Positions 52,628 through 61,491 of a DNA stretch of 64,000 nt are shown piece by piece. A program made the translations under genes and the position numbers. The notes under the pieces are model-generated. The model did not search any database and was not told the origin of the DNA. It saw only the letters and a program-made list of their open reading frames with translations. This DNA is from Larkinella arboricola. Lineage in GTDB: Bacteria > Bacteroidota > Bacteroidia > Cytophagales > Spirosomataceae. Every line of letters starts with the position of its first letter. Position 1 is the first letter of the stretch. The stretch is from contig NZ_QLMC01000007.1 of assembly GCF_003259745.1 (NCBI RefSeq), forward strand, positions 124,001 to 188,000, read 5' to 3'.

Positions 52628-52851
52628 TTCTAATTACTAAGAAGATAATGATAGTGACAATTAAGATGTAAAAAAGATACGGGATCGCTGTTTTAGTATT
52701 TTATTGCGTAAACTTATTTATCAGGGCGTTTACTTAGTGGTTACATACTATTTTTTTATAACTTCTTATAGATAAAAATTTGTATACAAGGTTTAAGCGG
52801 GTGCAAAATACTAAAAAATAACGCACATACCATTCCATTTCGTCTATTCGC

Positions 52852-52859
52852 TACCTTTG
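52852..52859 (+). promoter_or_regulatory. -7 promoter box of hisB
   Basis: TACCTTTG is a perfect TAnnTTTG, 20 bp before the ATG at 52880. No good -33 box is seen. Confidence 0.5.
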
Positions 52860-52879
52860 CACACCACTAATAAACAGTC

Positions 52880-54004
52880 ATGAAGAAAGTTCTGTTCATT
52901 GATCGGGATGGTACCATCATCTTCGAACCCCAGCCTGACCAGCAGGTCGATTCGCTTGAAAAATTGGAATATATTCCGAAAGTCCTTTCCAACCTGCGCA
53001 AAATTGCCGAGGAAACCGATTTTGAACTGGTAATGGTTACCAACCAGGACGGTTTGGGAACGGCTGTGTTTCCGGAAGACACTTTCTGGCCCGCCCACCA
53101 CAAAATGATGAAAACCCTCGAAGGGGAAAACATTCATTTCAAGGCGGTTCATATCGACCGCACCTACCCGCACGATAACGCGCCTACGCGCAAACCCGGC
53201 ATCGGTATGCTGACCGACTACCTGACCGGGGAGTATAATCTCCCCGAAAGCTACGTGATCGGCGATCGGTTGACGGATATTCAAATGGCTGTCAATTTAA
53301 ATGCCAAAGCCATCCTGATTGCTCCCCAAGATCCAACGGAAGGCATGACCGACGCTATGCACCAGGCCCTGGCCCTGTGTACCGACGATTGGGACCGCAT
53401 TTACGAACTGCTCAAATTGCCTGCCAGAATTGCCACGGTCGACCGAAATACGAACGAAACCCAGATTCATATTGAACTGAACCTGGACGGGCGGGGTCGG
53501 GCCAGCATCGAAACCGGCCTTGGTTTTTTTGACCACATGCTCGACCAGGTGGCCCGACACTCCGGTGCTGATCTGACCATCCGGGTCAAGGGCGATTTGC
53601 ACATCGACGAACACCACACCATCGAAGATACGGCCCTGGCGCTGGGGGAAGCCTACCGCCGGGCGCTGGGCGACAAACGGGGCATCAGCCGGTACGGGTT
53701 CCTGCTGCCGATGGATGAAGCCCTGGCGCAGGTCGGTATTGATTTTTCAGGTCGCCCCTGGCTGGTCTGGGATGCGGAGTTCCGCCGGGAAAAAATCGGG
53801 GAAATGCCTACCGAGATGTTCTACCATTTCTTTAAGTCGTTTTCGGATACCGCCCTCTGTAATCTGAATATCAAAGTAGAAGGCCAGAACGAACACCACA
53901 AAATTGAAGCCATTTTTAAAGCCTTCGCCAAAGCCATCAAAATGGCGGTGAAACGCGACCTGAAAGCACTCGACACACTGCCCAGCACCAAAGGGGTATT
54001 GTAA
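52880..54004 (+). CDS. hisB: Bifunctional histidinol-phosphatase/imidazoleglycerol-phosphate dehydratase
   Basis: A 374-residue fused enzyme of histidine synthesis. The N-terminal HAD phosphatase has FIDRDGTII (Asp8, Asp10) and [12 protein letters not shown]; the C-terminal IGPD domain (from about 188) has [17 protein letters not shown] and the metal-binding [20 protein letters not shown] repeat, plus [12 protein letters not shown]. Length agrees with other Bacteroidota HisB proteins. It stands alone here, away from any other his gene. Confidence 0.96.
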   Translation: MKKVLFIDRDGTIIFEPQPDQQVDSLEKLEYIPKVLSNLRKIAEETDFELVMVTNQDGLGTAVFPEDTFWPAHHKMMKTLEGENIHFKAVHIDRTYPHDNAPTRKPGIGMLTDYLTGEYNLPESYVIGDRLTDIQMAVNLNAKAILIAPQDPTEGMTDAMHQALALCTDDWDRIYELLKLPARIATVDRNTNETQIHIELNLDGRGRASIETGLGFFDHMLDQVARHSGADLTIRVKGDLHIDEHHTIEDTALALGEAYRRALGDKRGISRYGFLLPMDEALAQVGIDFSGRPWLVWDAEFRREKIGEMPTEMFYHFFKSFSDTALCNLNIKVEGQNEHHKIEAIFKAFAKAIKMAVKRDLKALDTLPSTKGVL

Positions 54005-54063
54005 AAGAAAAACCGTTTTGAAGATTAATCCCGCCAAGTGTGGGCCGCCAATTCAGTTTTTTA

Positions 54064-54071
54064 TATTTTTG
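54064..54071 (+). promoter_or_regulatory. -7 promoter box of a small ORF
   Basis: TATTTTTG is a perfect TAnnTTTG, 26 bp before the ATG at 54098. No -33 box is clear. Confidence 0.45.
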
Positions 54072-54097
54072 CGCCAGAACCAAAAACAGGTACCATT

Positions 54098-54196
54098 ATG
54101 TTAATGAATATTGTAACGATCCTTTTTTACGTCGTCCTGTTAACAGCGGCTTTCATTACCGGACGCTGGCTGGAAAACAACGAGCGGAAGTATTAA
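54098..54196 (+). CDS. Small single-span membrane protein, 32 residues (candidate)
   Basis: A 32-residue ORF with one transmembrane segment (about residues 4-20, NIVTILFYVVLLTAAFI) and a charged C-terminus ending NNERKY. It has its own -7 box (54064-54071) and a terminator at 54267-54292, so it forms an independent transcription unit. Small size leaves little statistical support and no family is recognised. It could instead be part of a small RNA. Confidence 0.5.
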   Translation: MLMNIVTILFYVVLLTAAFITGRWLENNERKY

Positions 54197-54266
54197 TTAC
54201 GACGAATAAACGGTTTGCCGCGTGGATGACGCCATTGTCCACCGATAAGGCCGCTATATATTTCAG

Positions 54267-54292
54267 AAAGGACCCCCGTGGGTCCTTTTTTT
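54267..54292 (+). terminator. Intrinsic terminator of the small unit
   Basis: AAAGGACCC (54267-54275) pairs with GGGTCCTTT (54280-54288), followed by T residues. It ends the unit that starts near 54080. Confidence 0.75.
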
Positions 54293-54394
54293 ATGAATAA
54301 TCCGGACCACGGAGCCAGCAGGAAAAAAAGTTAATGCCATTCCAACGGTGATCGATTTTGCGGGGTCATGCTGGAAACAATAACAACAAAGTAA

Positions 54395-54826
54395 ATGGCA
54401 CCATTTAAAACATTGTACGGATTACTGCTGGTTGGTTTACTGGCGGTAGGCTGCGAAAAAGACAACAAAGTCGTTCCCGTCGAACAAAATTCGCCTGTCA
54501 CGGTGAAAGTCAACCAGTCGGCCCGGGTTAAACAGAATGTTACCCTGAGTGTTGACAACATCACGGACAGCCGCTGCCCGGCCAATGTCACGTGTGTCTG
54601 GTACGGAAACGCGCAGGTGAAGTTTACGCTGAAGGACGACACCGAATCAAAAACCGGCGAATTATGCATCGGCCAGTGCGGTCAGCAAATGCAGAATCGC
54701 AGTTCGGTGACGCTCCAGCTGGGCAGCGAAACCTACGAAGTAACGCTGTCGGATGTGCAGCCTTTCCCGGGGACCAAACCGGATGGAACACCGCAGGAAG
54801 CCGTTGTAACGGTTACGCAGAAGTAA
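54395..54826 (+). CDS. Small lipoprotein with CxxxxxC motifs
   Basis: A 143-residue predicted lipoprotein (lipobox AVGC, Cys 20). The mature part contains SRCPANVTCVWYGNAQVKF, a pattern seen in a family of Bacteroidota lipoproteins of unknown role, and a second pair of cysteines in ELCIGQCGQ. Beta-strand-rich sequence suggests a small Ig-like or lipocalin-like fold. It is complete and ends at a strong terminator. Confidence 0.8.
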   Translation: MAPFKTLYGLLLVGLLAVGCEKDNKVVPVEQNSPVTVKVNQSARVKQNVTLSVDNITDSRCPANVTCVWYGNAQVKFTLKDDTESKTGELCIGQCGQQMQNRSSVTLQLGSETYEVTLSDVQPFPGTKPDGTPQEAVVTVTQK

Positions 54827-54849
54827 GTAGTAACTGGACGGTATTCGTG

Positions 54850-54882
54850 AGCCCGCCGGGTTTAAACCCGGCGGGCTTTTTT
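54850..54882. terminator. Bidirectional intrinsic terminator
   Basis: A perfect 11-bp stem, AGCCCGCCGGG (54850-54860) with CCCGGCGGGCT (54867-54877), is followed by TTTTTT. It separates the lipoprotein gene from the convergent radC. Confidence 0.9.
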
Positions 54883-54887
54883 ATGGG

Positions 54888-55583
54888 TTAAAGCATACCT
54901 TCGTCCGCAAAACTCAGGTACGATCGGTCGGTAAAAATCAGGTGGTCGAGTACCGGAATGTCCAGCAGACGCCCGGCCTCCTTCAGCTTTCGGGTCAGGT
55001 CTTTATCGGCCTGTGAAGCCGTCAGATTGCCGGAAGGGTGGTTATGAATCAGGATAATGGCGCTGGCCAGTTGTTCGAGAGCAGGTTTGAAAATTAACTT
55101 CGGGTCAGCCACCGTTCCCGACACGCCACCCGAACTGACCAACACGGGGCGGATGACTTCATTGGCCCGATTGAGCAGCAAAATCCAGAATTCTTCGTGG
55201 GGCTTGTCGAGCAGGTGCGGTTTTATTTCCTCGTACACATCGCCTGAGCTGGTAATACGCGTGCGTTGCGGACGGTTTTCTTCTTTCCGGCGACGGCCTA
55301 ATTCGAGAGCCGCCACGATGCTGATGGCTTTAGCCTCCCCAATTCCCCGAAACTTTGACAGGTCGCTGACGCTCAAACGGGCCAGTTCGTTTAGGTTATT
55401 GCCGACGCTGTTCAGGATAATTTTTGATACATCGACGGCGGAAAGGTCGCGGGTTCCGGAGCCAATCAGAATGGCGATGAGTTCGGCATCCGAGAGGGCG
55501 GCCCGCCCTTTGAGCATCATTTTTTCGCGGGGACGGTCTTCTTCCGCCCAGCTCAGAATCTTGCGGGAATTGTCGTACGTCAT
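54888..55583 (-). CDS. radC: RadC-family JAB-domain protein
   Basis: A 231-residue protein with an N-terminal helix-hairpin-helix-like region (LARLSVSDLSKFRGIGEAKA) and a C-terminal JAB/MPN+ metallohydrolase domain (IILIHNHPSGNLTASQAD). It was once linked to DNA repair, but the role is not settled. The downstream terminator at 54850-54882 is shared with the lipoprotein gene. It follows rpsT on the same strand, with 161 bp between. Confidence 0.93.
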   Translation of the reverse strand: MTYDNSRKILSWAEEDRPREKMMLKGRAALSDAELIAILIGSGTRDLSAVDVSKIILNSVGNNLNELARLSVSDLSKFRGIGEAKAISIVAALELGRRRKEENRPQRTRITSSGDVYEEIKPHLLDKPHEEFWILLLNRANEVIRPVLVSSGGVSGTVADPKLIFKPALEQLASAIILIHNHPSGNLTASQADKDLTRKLKEAGRLLDIPVLDHLIFTDRSYLSFADEGML

Positions 55584-55606
55584 GGTGGATGGTGTGGTAG
55601 AGCAAC

Positions 55607-55641
55607 AAAAAAAACCTCACCCGAATAAATCAGATAAGGTT
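55607..55641 (-). terminator. Possible terminator of rpsT
   Basis: On the minus strand AACCT and AGGTT (arms 55637-55641 and 55613-55617) form a short stem followed by a run of eight T. The stem is only five bp with a few extra partial pairs, so this is weak. The rest of the 55584-55744 gap shows no gene or tRNA. Confidence 0.35.
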
Positions 55642-55744
55642 CTTGGTCGTGTTTGATTCGTACACATGGACTTGAGTCCGTGAAATACACTAAATCGAAC
55701 TACGCACAGGTAATGGCCTAAAAAAAGGTCATTCCGTGGATAAG

Positions 55745-56011
55745 TTAAGCAGCAGCAACAGCCAAACCGTTGACGTGTTTCGCCAATTTAGATTTGTTGT
55801 TGGACGCTTTGTTTTTGTGAATAATGTTACGTTTTGCCAGTTTATCCAGCAACGACGACACCGTTTGGAACAGTTCCGTTGCAGCCGCTTTATCCGTTGT
55901 CAGCCGCAATTTCTTGATCATCGTACGGGTCGTTTTGTGTTGGAAACGGTTCAACAAACGTTTCTTTTCGTTTGCCCGGACCCGCTTCATTGCCGACTTA
56001 TGATTTGCCAT
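55745..56011 (-). CDS. rpsT: 30S ribosomal protein S20
   Basis: An 88-residue primary 16S-rRNA-binding ribosomal protein. MANHKSAMKRVRANEKKRLL at the start and the alanine-lysine-rich helices with IIHKNKASNNKSKLAKHVN are diagnostic. Normal length. A perfect -7 box (56053-56060, minus strand) lies about 40 bp upstream of the ATG, giving a short leader. Confidence 0.97.
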   Translation of the reverse strand: MANHKSAMKRVRANEKKRLLNRFQHKTTRTMIKKLRLTTDKAAATELFQTVSSLLDKLAKRNIIHKNKASNNKSKLAKHVNGLAVAAA

Positions 56012-56052
56012 TGCTTATTTGGTACAGTATACAGTTTTCTCACAAATGTCCG

Positions 56053-56060
56053 CAAAAGTA
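56053..56060 (-). promoter_or_regulatory. -7 promoter box of rpsT
   Basis: The minus strand reads TACTTTTG, a perfect TAnnTTTG and identical to the DEAD-box helicase -7 box. Confidence 0.6.
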
Positions 56061-56109
56061 GGCATTTATGAGATACTATGCAAATAATTCTCACTTCACC
56101 TTTCAGAGC

Positions 56110-56511
56110 TTACTGCCGGATGTCGGAATGAATGGTGAACACCTTGTCCCAGCTTTTCTGATTATTTTTTACAAACTCCCGTTGCTTTTCATTCCGGGTA
56201 TACGTCTCAATATCAGCTTCGCTCTGAAATGTGAGGTAGTGTACAACATCATATTCGGATGAAGTGCCACCGACGCCCTGTAAAGTCTTTCCGGAGGTAT
56301 AAGAAATGATCTGAGGGATTTCATGCTTTAAAGCTGCAAACTGACGCATATGCTGCTCAATTGCTTCATTTTTAGTGCCTTCTTTGAATTTAAAGCATAT
56401 GATTTGCTGTTTCTGGGCTTTTCGTGCGGGTGAGTAGGCACCGTAGATAATCAGTCCAAAAACCCCAAAGAAGAAAAGAATCAGGCCGTAGCCCAAAGAT
56501 TTGCGTTTCAT
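56110..56511 (-). CDS. Dabb (stress-responsive alpha/beta barrel) protein with N-terminal anchor
   Basis: A 133-residue protein. The N-terminus is one hydrophobic span (GLILFFFGVFGLIIYGAYS), followed by a Dabb domain: IICFKFKEGTKNEAIEQHMRQ, DVVHYLTFQSEADIETY. Dabb proteins are small dimeric barrels. The anchor suggests it is attached to the membrane. It is divergent from the phospholipase-C-like gene, with 89 bp between. Confidence 0.82.
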   Translation of the reverse strand: MKRKSLGYGLILFFFGVFGLIIYGAYSPARKAQKQQIICFKFKEGTKNEAIEQHMRQFAALKHEIPQIISYTSGKTLQGVGGTSSEYDVVHYLTFQSEADIETYTRNEKQREFVKNNQKSWDKVFTIHSDIRQ

Positions 56512-56600
56512 GATTTTGTCAATTTGGCTTTATTCGAAATAATATTCTGAATAACATAGCCGTTTATAAATAAAGTGTAAACTTTTCTTTTTAAAGTACT

Positions 56601-57605
56601 ATGTTTAGCCAAAAGTACTACTTAACTATTTTGAACCAACTTTTTTTACTCTTTTTTTTTGAAACGGTCGCTTCTGCTTATTCGGTTGCGGCTCCGCAGT
56701 GGGGATTTTATGGGCATAAACGGATCAATCGGCTGGCCGTTTTTACGTTGCCGCCGGAAATGATCGTCTTCTATAAAAAACATATTGACTACCTGACCGA
56801 GAACGCCGTAAATCCTGACAAGCGCCGGTATGCGGTCGTGGGGGAGGCTCCCCGGCATTTTATCGACCTGGATGCTTACGCCGATACATCAGGCCGTACC
56901 CTGCCGCGGATGTGGAAACAGGCGGCTGAACGGTACGGAGAAGACACGTTGGCCTTACACGGTATTGTGCCCTGGCATATTCAACTGGTTAAGTATCAGC
57001 TCACCGAAGCCTTTAAAGCCCGCGATGCCCGGCGTATCCTGAAAATCTCGGCGGACCTGGGCCATTATATTGCCGACGCCAACGTACCGCTGCATACAAC
57101 CCGCAATTACAACGGGCAACTAACCGGGCAGCAGGGGGTTCACGGCTTTTGGGAGTCGAGGTTGCCGGAGTTGTTCAGTAACGATTACGACTTTTTTGTG
57201 GGTCCGGCTGCTTACGTAGACTCCCCGCAGAAACGCGCCTGGCGAGCGGTTTTTGATGCGCATATGGCGCTGGATTCGGTCCTGAGCATCGAACGGGAAC
57301 TAACGGAACAAGTGGGCGAAACCCGTAAATACGGTTTTGAAGAGCGTAATAACCTGACCACAAAGGTCTATTCCGAGGATTTTTCCCGGAAATACCATGA
57401 ACGGCTGCGGGGTCAGGTGGAGCGGCAGATGCGGGCGTCCATCAAAATGGTGGGCGATTTCTGGTATACCTGCTGGGTGGATGCCGGGCAGCCGGATTTA
57501 AAGAGCCTGGCAGATTTTACGCTGGCTGAAACTGACCGGAAGGCAGAAGCAGACGAGCAGCAAAGCTGGCTGAAACGGCTTTTGAAAGTCCGCAGTGAAG
57601 ACTAG
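56601..57605 (+). CDS. Zinc-dependent phospholipase C/S1-P1 nuclease-like protein, exported
   Basis: A 334-residue exported protein with a signal sequence ending near VASAYS. The trinuclear zinc ligand pattern is visible: WGFYGHKRIN near the mature N-terminus, PRHFIDLDAY, LGHYIADANVPLHTTRNYNG and HGFWESRLPELF. Members of the fold are phospholipase C or single-strand nucleases; which activity applies is not clear from sequence. It lies 48 bp upstream of the RlmI-like gene. Confidence 0.83.
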   Translation: MFSQKYYLTILNQLFLLFFFETVASAYSVAAPQWGFYGHKRINRLAVFTLPPEMIVFYKKHIDYLTENAVNPDKRRYAVVGEAPRHFIDLDAYADTSGRTLPRMWKQAAERYGEDTLALHGIVPWHIQLVKYQLTEAFKARDARRILKISADLGHYIADANVPLHTTRNYNGQLTGQQGVHGFWESRLPELFSNDYDFFVGPAAYVDSPQKRAWRAVFDAHMALDSVLSIERELTEQVGETRKYGFEERNNLTTKVYSEDFSRKYHERLRGQVERQMRASIKMVGDFWYTCWVDAGQPDLKSLADFTLAETDRKAEADEQQSWLKRLLKVRSED

Positions 57606-57621
57606 TTGCCCCGAATTTTCG

Positions 57622-57629
57622 TAGCTTCG
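57622..57629 (+). promoter_or_regulatory. Near-consensus -7 box of the RlmI-like gene
   Basis: TAGCTTCG is one base from TAnnTTTG and lies 24 bp before the ATG at 57654. Confidence 0.4.
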
Positions 57630-57653
57630 CCCCGCAAAAGCAGCTTTAATTCA

Positions 57654-58841
57654 ATGAATTTACCAAAGATATATTTGCGCTCCGGGCGCGAGGACGCCAT
57701 CCGGCGGTTTCATCCCTGGGTATTTTCCGGCGCCGTTGCCCGGACCGAAGGCGAACCGCAGGACGGTGATGTGGTGGAAGTGCTGGATAAAAAAGGAAAC
57801 TACCTGGCAACGGGCCATTATCATAACGGCAGTATTCTGGTCCGGATTTTTTCGTTTCAGCCGGTGATTCCCAATGTGGCCTACTGGACGCAGAAACTGG
57901 CGAATATCCGGACCGTTCGGGCGGCCCTGTTGCCTCCCGCTACCAATTGTTACCGGCTTGTGCACGGTGAGGGCGACGGCTGCACGGGTTTGATTATTGA
58001 TATGTATAACGGGGTGGCGGTATTGCAGGCCCATTCCATCGGAATGCACCGCGAACGGAATTTGATTACCGAAGCCCTCAAAAATGTGTTTGGGAACGAA
58101 CTGCGGGCGGTTTACGACAAAAGCGCCGAAACGCTCCCCGACGAATACGCGGCCTCTGTTCAGAATGCCTACCGGTATGGGTTGGTGGATGTGCCCCATG
58201 AGGTAGAAGAAAACGGGCACAAGTTTCTGGTGGATTGGATTAGTGGTCAGAAAACCGGCTTTTTTCTGGACCAACGCGATAACCGCAACCTGTTGGCCCG
58301 GTATTCGGCCGGGAAAAAAGTCCTGAATGCGTTCTGTTACTCCGGTGGTTTTTCGGTGTATGCGTTGCAGGCCGGAGCGCGGCTGGTGCATTCAGTAGAC
58401 GCTTCCCAGAAAGCCATTGACCTGACGAATCGAAACGTAGCGCTTAATTTTGGCGAGGCTCAGGCGGCCGACCGGCACGAAGCTTTTGCCGATGATGTCA
58501 TGAAATACCTTCAGGCGCACGACGATGAATACGAAGTGATGGTGCTGGACCCACCGGCTTTTGCCAAAAGTCTTTCCGCGCGTCACCGGGCCGTGCAGGG
58601 CTACAAACGGCTGAATGCCGAGGGGTTGCGCCGGGTGGCCAAAGGCGGAATTCTCTTTACCTTTTCGTGTTCGCAGGTGATTGACCGGGAGTTGTTTTAT
58701 AATACCGTTGTGGCCGCAGCCATCGAAGCCGGGCGGCAGGTGCGGGTGTTGCACCACCTCAGCCAGCCCGCCGATCACCCCGTTAATCTGTTTCATCCCG
58801 AAGGCGGTTATCTGAAAGGATTAGTTCTGTGGGTGGAGTAA
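57654..58841 (+). CDS. Class I SAM-dependent 23S rRNA methyltransferase, RlmI-like
   Basis: A 395-residue enzyme of the RlmI/RlmK family, which methylates cytosine in 23S rRNA (m5C1962 in E. coli). An N-terminal PUA domain (about 1-75: RSGREDAIRRFHPWVFSGAV) precedes the methyltransferase, with SAM motif VLNAFCYSGGFSVYALQAG and catalytic VLDPPAFAKS. The Cys in LFTFSCSQVIDRE is the usual nucleophile region. ATG 57654 matches the family start. Confidence 0.9.
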   Translation: MNLPKIYLRSGREDAIRRFHPWVFSGAVARTEGEPQDGDVVEVLDKKGNYLATGHYHNGSILVRIFSFQPVIPNVAYWTQKLANIRTVRAALLPPATNCYRLVHGEGDGCTGLIIDMYNGVAVLQAHSIGMHRERNLITEALKNVFGNELRAVYDKSAETLPDEYAASVQNAYRYGLVDVPHEVEENGHKFLVDWISGQKTGFFLDQRDNRNLLARYSAGKKVLNAFCYSGGFSVYALQAGARLVHSVDASQKAIDLTNRNVALNFGEAQAADRHEAFADDVMKYLQAHDDEYEVMVLDPPAFAKSLSARHRAVQGYKRLNAEGLRRVAKGGILFTFSCSQVIDRELFYNTVVAAAIEAGRQVRVLHHLSQPADHPVNLFHPEGGYLKGLVLWVE

Positions 58842-58871
58842 TTATCCAAGATTATTTATAAACTTGCAAGT

Positions 58872-60005
58872 ATGAAAATAGGTGCATTTTCCATTGGACT
58901 TGCAGGATTGCTTTCGCTGGCAACCGACTCGAAAGACATTCAGTTCAGCCGTTATTTTGTGGCCGCCGAAAGCTATGAAACCGTTGGGGTAGCCGATCTT
59001 AACAAGGATGGCCGCCCGGATTTGATTTCGGGGGATTTCTGGTATGAAAACTCGACGGACCCGAAAGCGATGTTTCGCAAACGGTATCTAATCGGGAATC
59101 AGAAACGGTTTGACCAGTACTACGATGATTTCTCGACGATTCCGCTGGATGTAAACGCCGACGGTAACCTCGACATCATAACGGGTGGCTGGTTCGGGCA
59201 GGATTTAAAGTGGCTCGAAAATCCCGGCATTGGCAAAAAAGACCTCTGGACCGTGCACGAAATCGGGAAAGTGGGGAATGTGGAAACCACCCGCGCCTGG
59301 GATGTAGACGGCGACGGAACCGTTGAAATTGTACCCAACAATCCAAAACACCCACTCAAGTACTTTAAACTGGAAAAAGGCGGAACCTTTAAACAGGTCG
59401 ATGTGGCCCCCACGCAGGACCACGGGCTGGGAGTGGGCGACGTGAACGGCGATGGTCGCAAGGATTTTATCGTCAGCAAAGGCTGGCTCGAAGCACCCGC
59501 TGACCGCGAAAAAGGACCGTGGACGCTGCATCCGGAATTTGAACTGGGTACTGCCAGTGTTCCGATTCTGGTCGTGGATGTGAACAGTGATAAACGCAAC
59601 GATCTGATTGTGGGTCAGGGGCACGGCTATGGCCTGCATTGGTACGAGCAGACGCTGGAAGGCGGCAAACGTGGCTGGAAAAAGCACACCATTGATGAGA
59701 AAGCATCGCAGTACCACGTGCTGGAATGGGCCGATCTCGACGGTGATAAAAAGCCTGAACTCATCACCGGCAAACGGTATCGGGCCCATAACGACGGCGA
59801 TCCTGGTGCTTATGACGACGTAGGGCTGTATTATTTTACCTGGAACGGCAAGGAATTCGTTAAACACACAATCGCCTATGGGCAGCCGGGAAAAGGCAAA
59901 GGAACCGGTATTTATTTCGCCCTCGCCGATTTGCGCGGCACCGGTCGGCTGGACATCATTGTAGCCGGGAAAGACGGCCTGGAAATTTTCTTCAACGAGA
60001 AATAA
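58872..60005 (+). CDS. FG-GAP/VCBS repeat protein
   Basis: A 377-residue beta-propeller-type protein with a weak N-terminal signal segment. Calcium-binding FG-GAP motifs recur along its length, with DLNKDGRPDLISGDF, DVNADGNLDIITGGW, DVDGDGTVEIVPN, DVNGDGRKDFIVSKG, DVNSDKRNDLIVGQG and DLDGDKKPELITG, at roughly 45-50-residue spacing. The family is extracellular and often binds ligands or carbohydrates. It is followed by a strong terminator at 60011-60069. Confidence 0.85.
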   Translation: MKIGAFSIGLAGLLSLATDSKDIQFSRYFVAAESYETVGVADLNKDGRPDLISGDFWYENSTDPKAMFRKRYLIGNQKRFDQYYDDFSTIPLDVNADGNLDIITGGWFGQDLKWLENPGIGKKDLWTVHEIGKVGNVETTRAWDVDGDGTVEIVPNNPKHPLKYFKLEKGGTFKQVDVAPTQDHGLGVGDVNGDGRKDFIVSKGWLEAPADREKGPWTLHPEFELGTASVPILVVDVNSDKRNDLIVGQGHGYGLHWYEQTLEGGKRGWKKHTIDEKASQYHVLEWADLDGDKKPELITGKRYRAHNDGDPGAYDDVGLYYFTWNGKEFVKHTIAYGQPGKGKGTGIYFALADLRGTGRLDIIVAGKDGLEIFFNEK

Positions 60006-60010
60006 ACGAT

Positions 60011-60069
60011 AAAAAGGAGTCGGATCACGTGAAAACCGGTTGCGGTGTTCATTGATCCGACTCCTTTTT
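60011..60069. terminator. Long bidirectional terminator
   Basis: AAAAAGGAGTCGGATCA (60011-60027) pairs perfectly with 60053-60069 over 17 bp, around a 25-nt loop, followed by TTTG. It serves the FG-GAP gene and the convergent protease gene. Confidence 0.85.
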
Positions 60070-60078
60070 TGTTGAGAG

Positions 60079-61101
60079 TTACTTCACTTCGCCCGGAATC
60101 ACCACAACATCACGCCGGACGTTACTCCGTAAAACCGCCATTGTAATGCGCTGACCGATGGTTTCTTCGATCAGTAATTTATGGAGGTCATCCACGGATG
60201 TGACGGGTTGGCCGTTGAATTCAACGATGATATCGCCCTGCTTTAGTTCACTGTTGTAGGCAACGCCGTCGGCTTCGGTGCTGGCCACAATTACCCCGGT
60301 TTTAGCGTTCAGGTGGTTGTATTGCTTGATGCGTTCGGTCAGGTTGATCAATTGGCCGGCAATACCCAGATACCCCCGGCGAACCCGCCCGTGCATGATG
60401 AGCTTTCCGGCTACCATCGCCGTCAGGTTCGACGAAACCGCAAAACAGATGCCCTGCGCGGGCAGGATAACGGCGGTATTGACACCAATTACATCGCCCT
60501 GCGAATTGACCAGCGGTCCGCCGGAGTTCCCCGGATTGAGCGAGGCATCGGTTTGGATTACGTCGTCGATCAGGCGGCCCGATTCTGACCGGAGCGTCCG
60601 GCCCAGCGCACTGACGACCCCCGCCGTAACGGAATACTGAAAACCGTAGGGGTTGCCTACCGCGATGGCGATCTGACCGACCTGGACCTGTTTGGAATCC
60701 GCAAACCGGATGGCTTTCAGACCGTCACCGTAAATTTTGATTACGGCAATGTCGGTGGCCGGATCGCGACCGATCAGGGTGGCTTCAAAGTCGCGGCCGT
60801 CGGGCAGAGCCACCTCAATTTTTGAGGCTCCGGCCACAACGTGATTATTCGTGATCACGTAACCATCCGAGGAAATGATGAAACCCGAACCCGTTCCGCC
60901 GTCGGGCTGGCCGCGCCCCCGGACCGGCGGCTGGCCTTCCCGCTGACGACCGCTCACTTTAATCTGTACGATCGAGGGGCTTACTTTTTTCGCTACATTT
61001 ACCACGGTGTTGGAATACGCATCGAGAAGTGGAGCGTCCGAATCTCCGGGTTTGCCCGTAAACGATTCCAAACCCATATCAGTTACAAATTGTACGTCCA
61101 T
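60079..61101 (-). CDS. HtrA/DegP-like serine protease (trypsin plus PDZ)
   Basis: A 340-residue S1C protease. The catalytic triad is His87 (TNNHVV), Asp117 (DPATDIAVIKI) and Ser193 (NPGNSGGPL), and a PDZ domain occupies about 250-340. The N-terminus (MDVQFVTDMGLESFTG) shows neither a signal peptide nor a membrane segment, unlike most DegP/DegS proteins, and no better upstream start is in frame, so a cytoplasmic location is possible. It follows a convergent terminator and is divergent from a small ORF. Confidence 0.9.
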   Translation of the reverse strand: MDVQFVTDMGLESFTGKPGDSDAPLLDAYSNTVVNVAKKVSPSIVQIKVSGRQREGQPPVRGRGQPDGGTGSGFIISSDGYVITNNHVVAGASKIEVALPDGRDFEATLIGRDPATDIAVIKIYGDGLKAIRFADSKQVQVGQIAIAVGNPYGFQYSVTAGVVSALGRTLRSESGRLIDDVIQTDASLNPGNSGGPLVNSQGDVIGVNTAVILPAQGICFAVSSNLTAMVAGKLIMHGRVRRGYLGIAGQLINLTERIKQYNHLNAKTGVIVASTEADGVAYNSELKQGDIIVEFNGQPVTSVDDLHKLLIEETIGQRITMAVLRSNVRRDVVVIPGEVK

Positions 61102-61191
61102 GATTTTGCATAGTTAGTTGTAAATACAACTTGCAAAGAAAGGGCCAGGCCAGAAAGGGCAGGTCGAACCGTCAATTTGTCAGTGTAATTG

Positions 61192-61199
61192 TATTTTTG
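61192..61199 (+). promoter_or_regulatory. -7 promoter box of the 58-residue gene
   Basis: TATTTTTG is a perfect TAnnTTTG, 32 bp before the ATG at 61232. Confidence 0.45.
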
Positions 61200-61231
61200 C
61201 TCACCCATATCCGTATACTACCGGCAACGCG

Positions 61232-61408
61232 ATGACCTTTGAAGAATATTTAGTCAGTAAAAAGATTGATAAGCAGCAATTTGAGCAACAAGAACCGGGG
61301 CGGTATGCATCCTGGAAAGCCGAATTTGAACAGCTGCATCCGGAAAGTTTTACTACCCAGAAAAAGTTTCTGATCAATGAAGTGCGCCGGAAGTATCTGG
61401 CGCGTTAG
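61232..61408 (+). CDS. Small conserved hypothetical protein, 58 residues
   Basis: A short soluble protein with MTFEEYLVSKKIDKQQFEQQ at the start and FLINEVRRKYLAR at the end. Its pattern of short helices, an EPGRYASWKAEFEQLHPESF core and a basic C-terminus resembles a small conserved protein family of Bacteroidota; no function is known to me. A -7 box is present upstream. It lies between the protease and glf and may be read together with glf. Confidence 0.7.
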   Translation: MTFEEYLVSKKIDKQQFEQQEPGRYASWKAEFEQLHPESFTTQKKFLINEVRRKYLAR

Positions 61409-61491
61409 ATAACGAATCCGGAGTTTCAGCCCGGCCATCGAGAAAATTTAGTATTTTTATCCACACTCATAACCCCATTTTAAGCGATTTT

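Noticed and set aside
55640-55740. Possible tRNA between radC and rpsT
   Set aside because: No cloverleaf can be built: there is no T-loop with the right stem, no acceptor stem and no CCA end.
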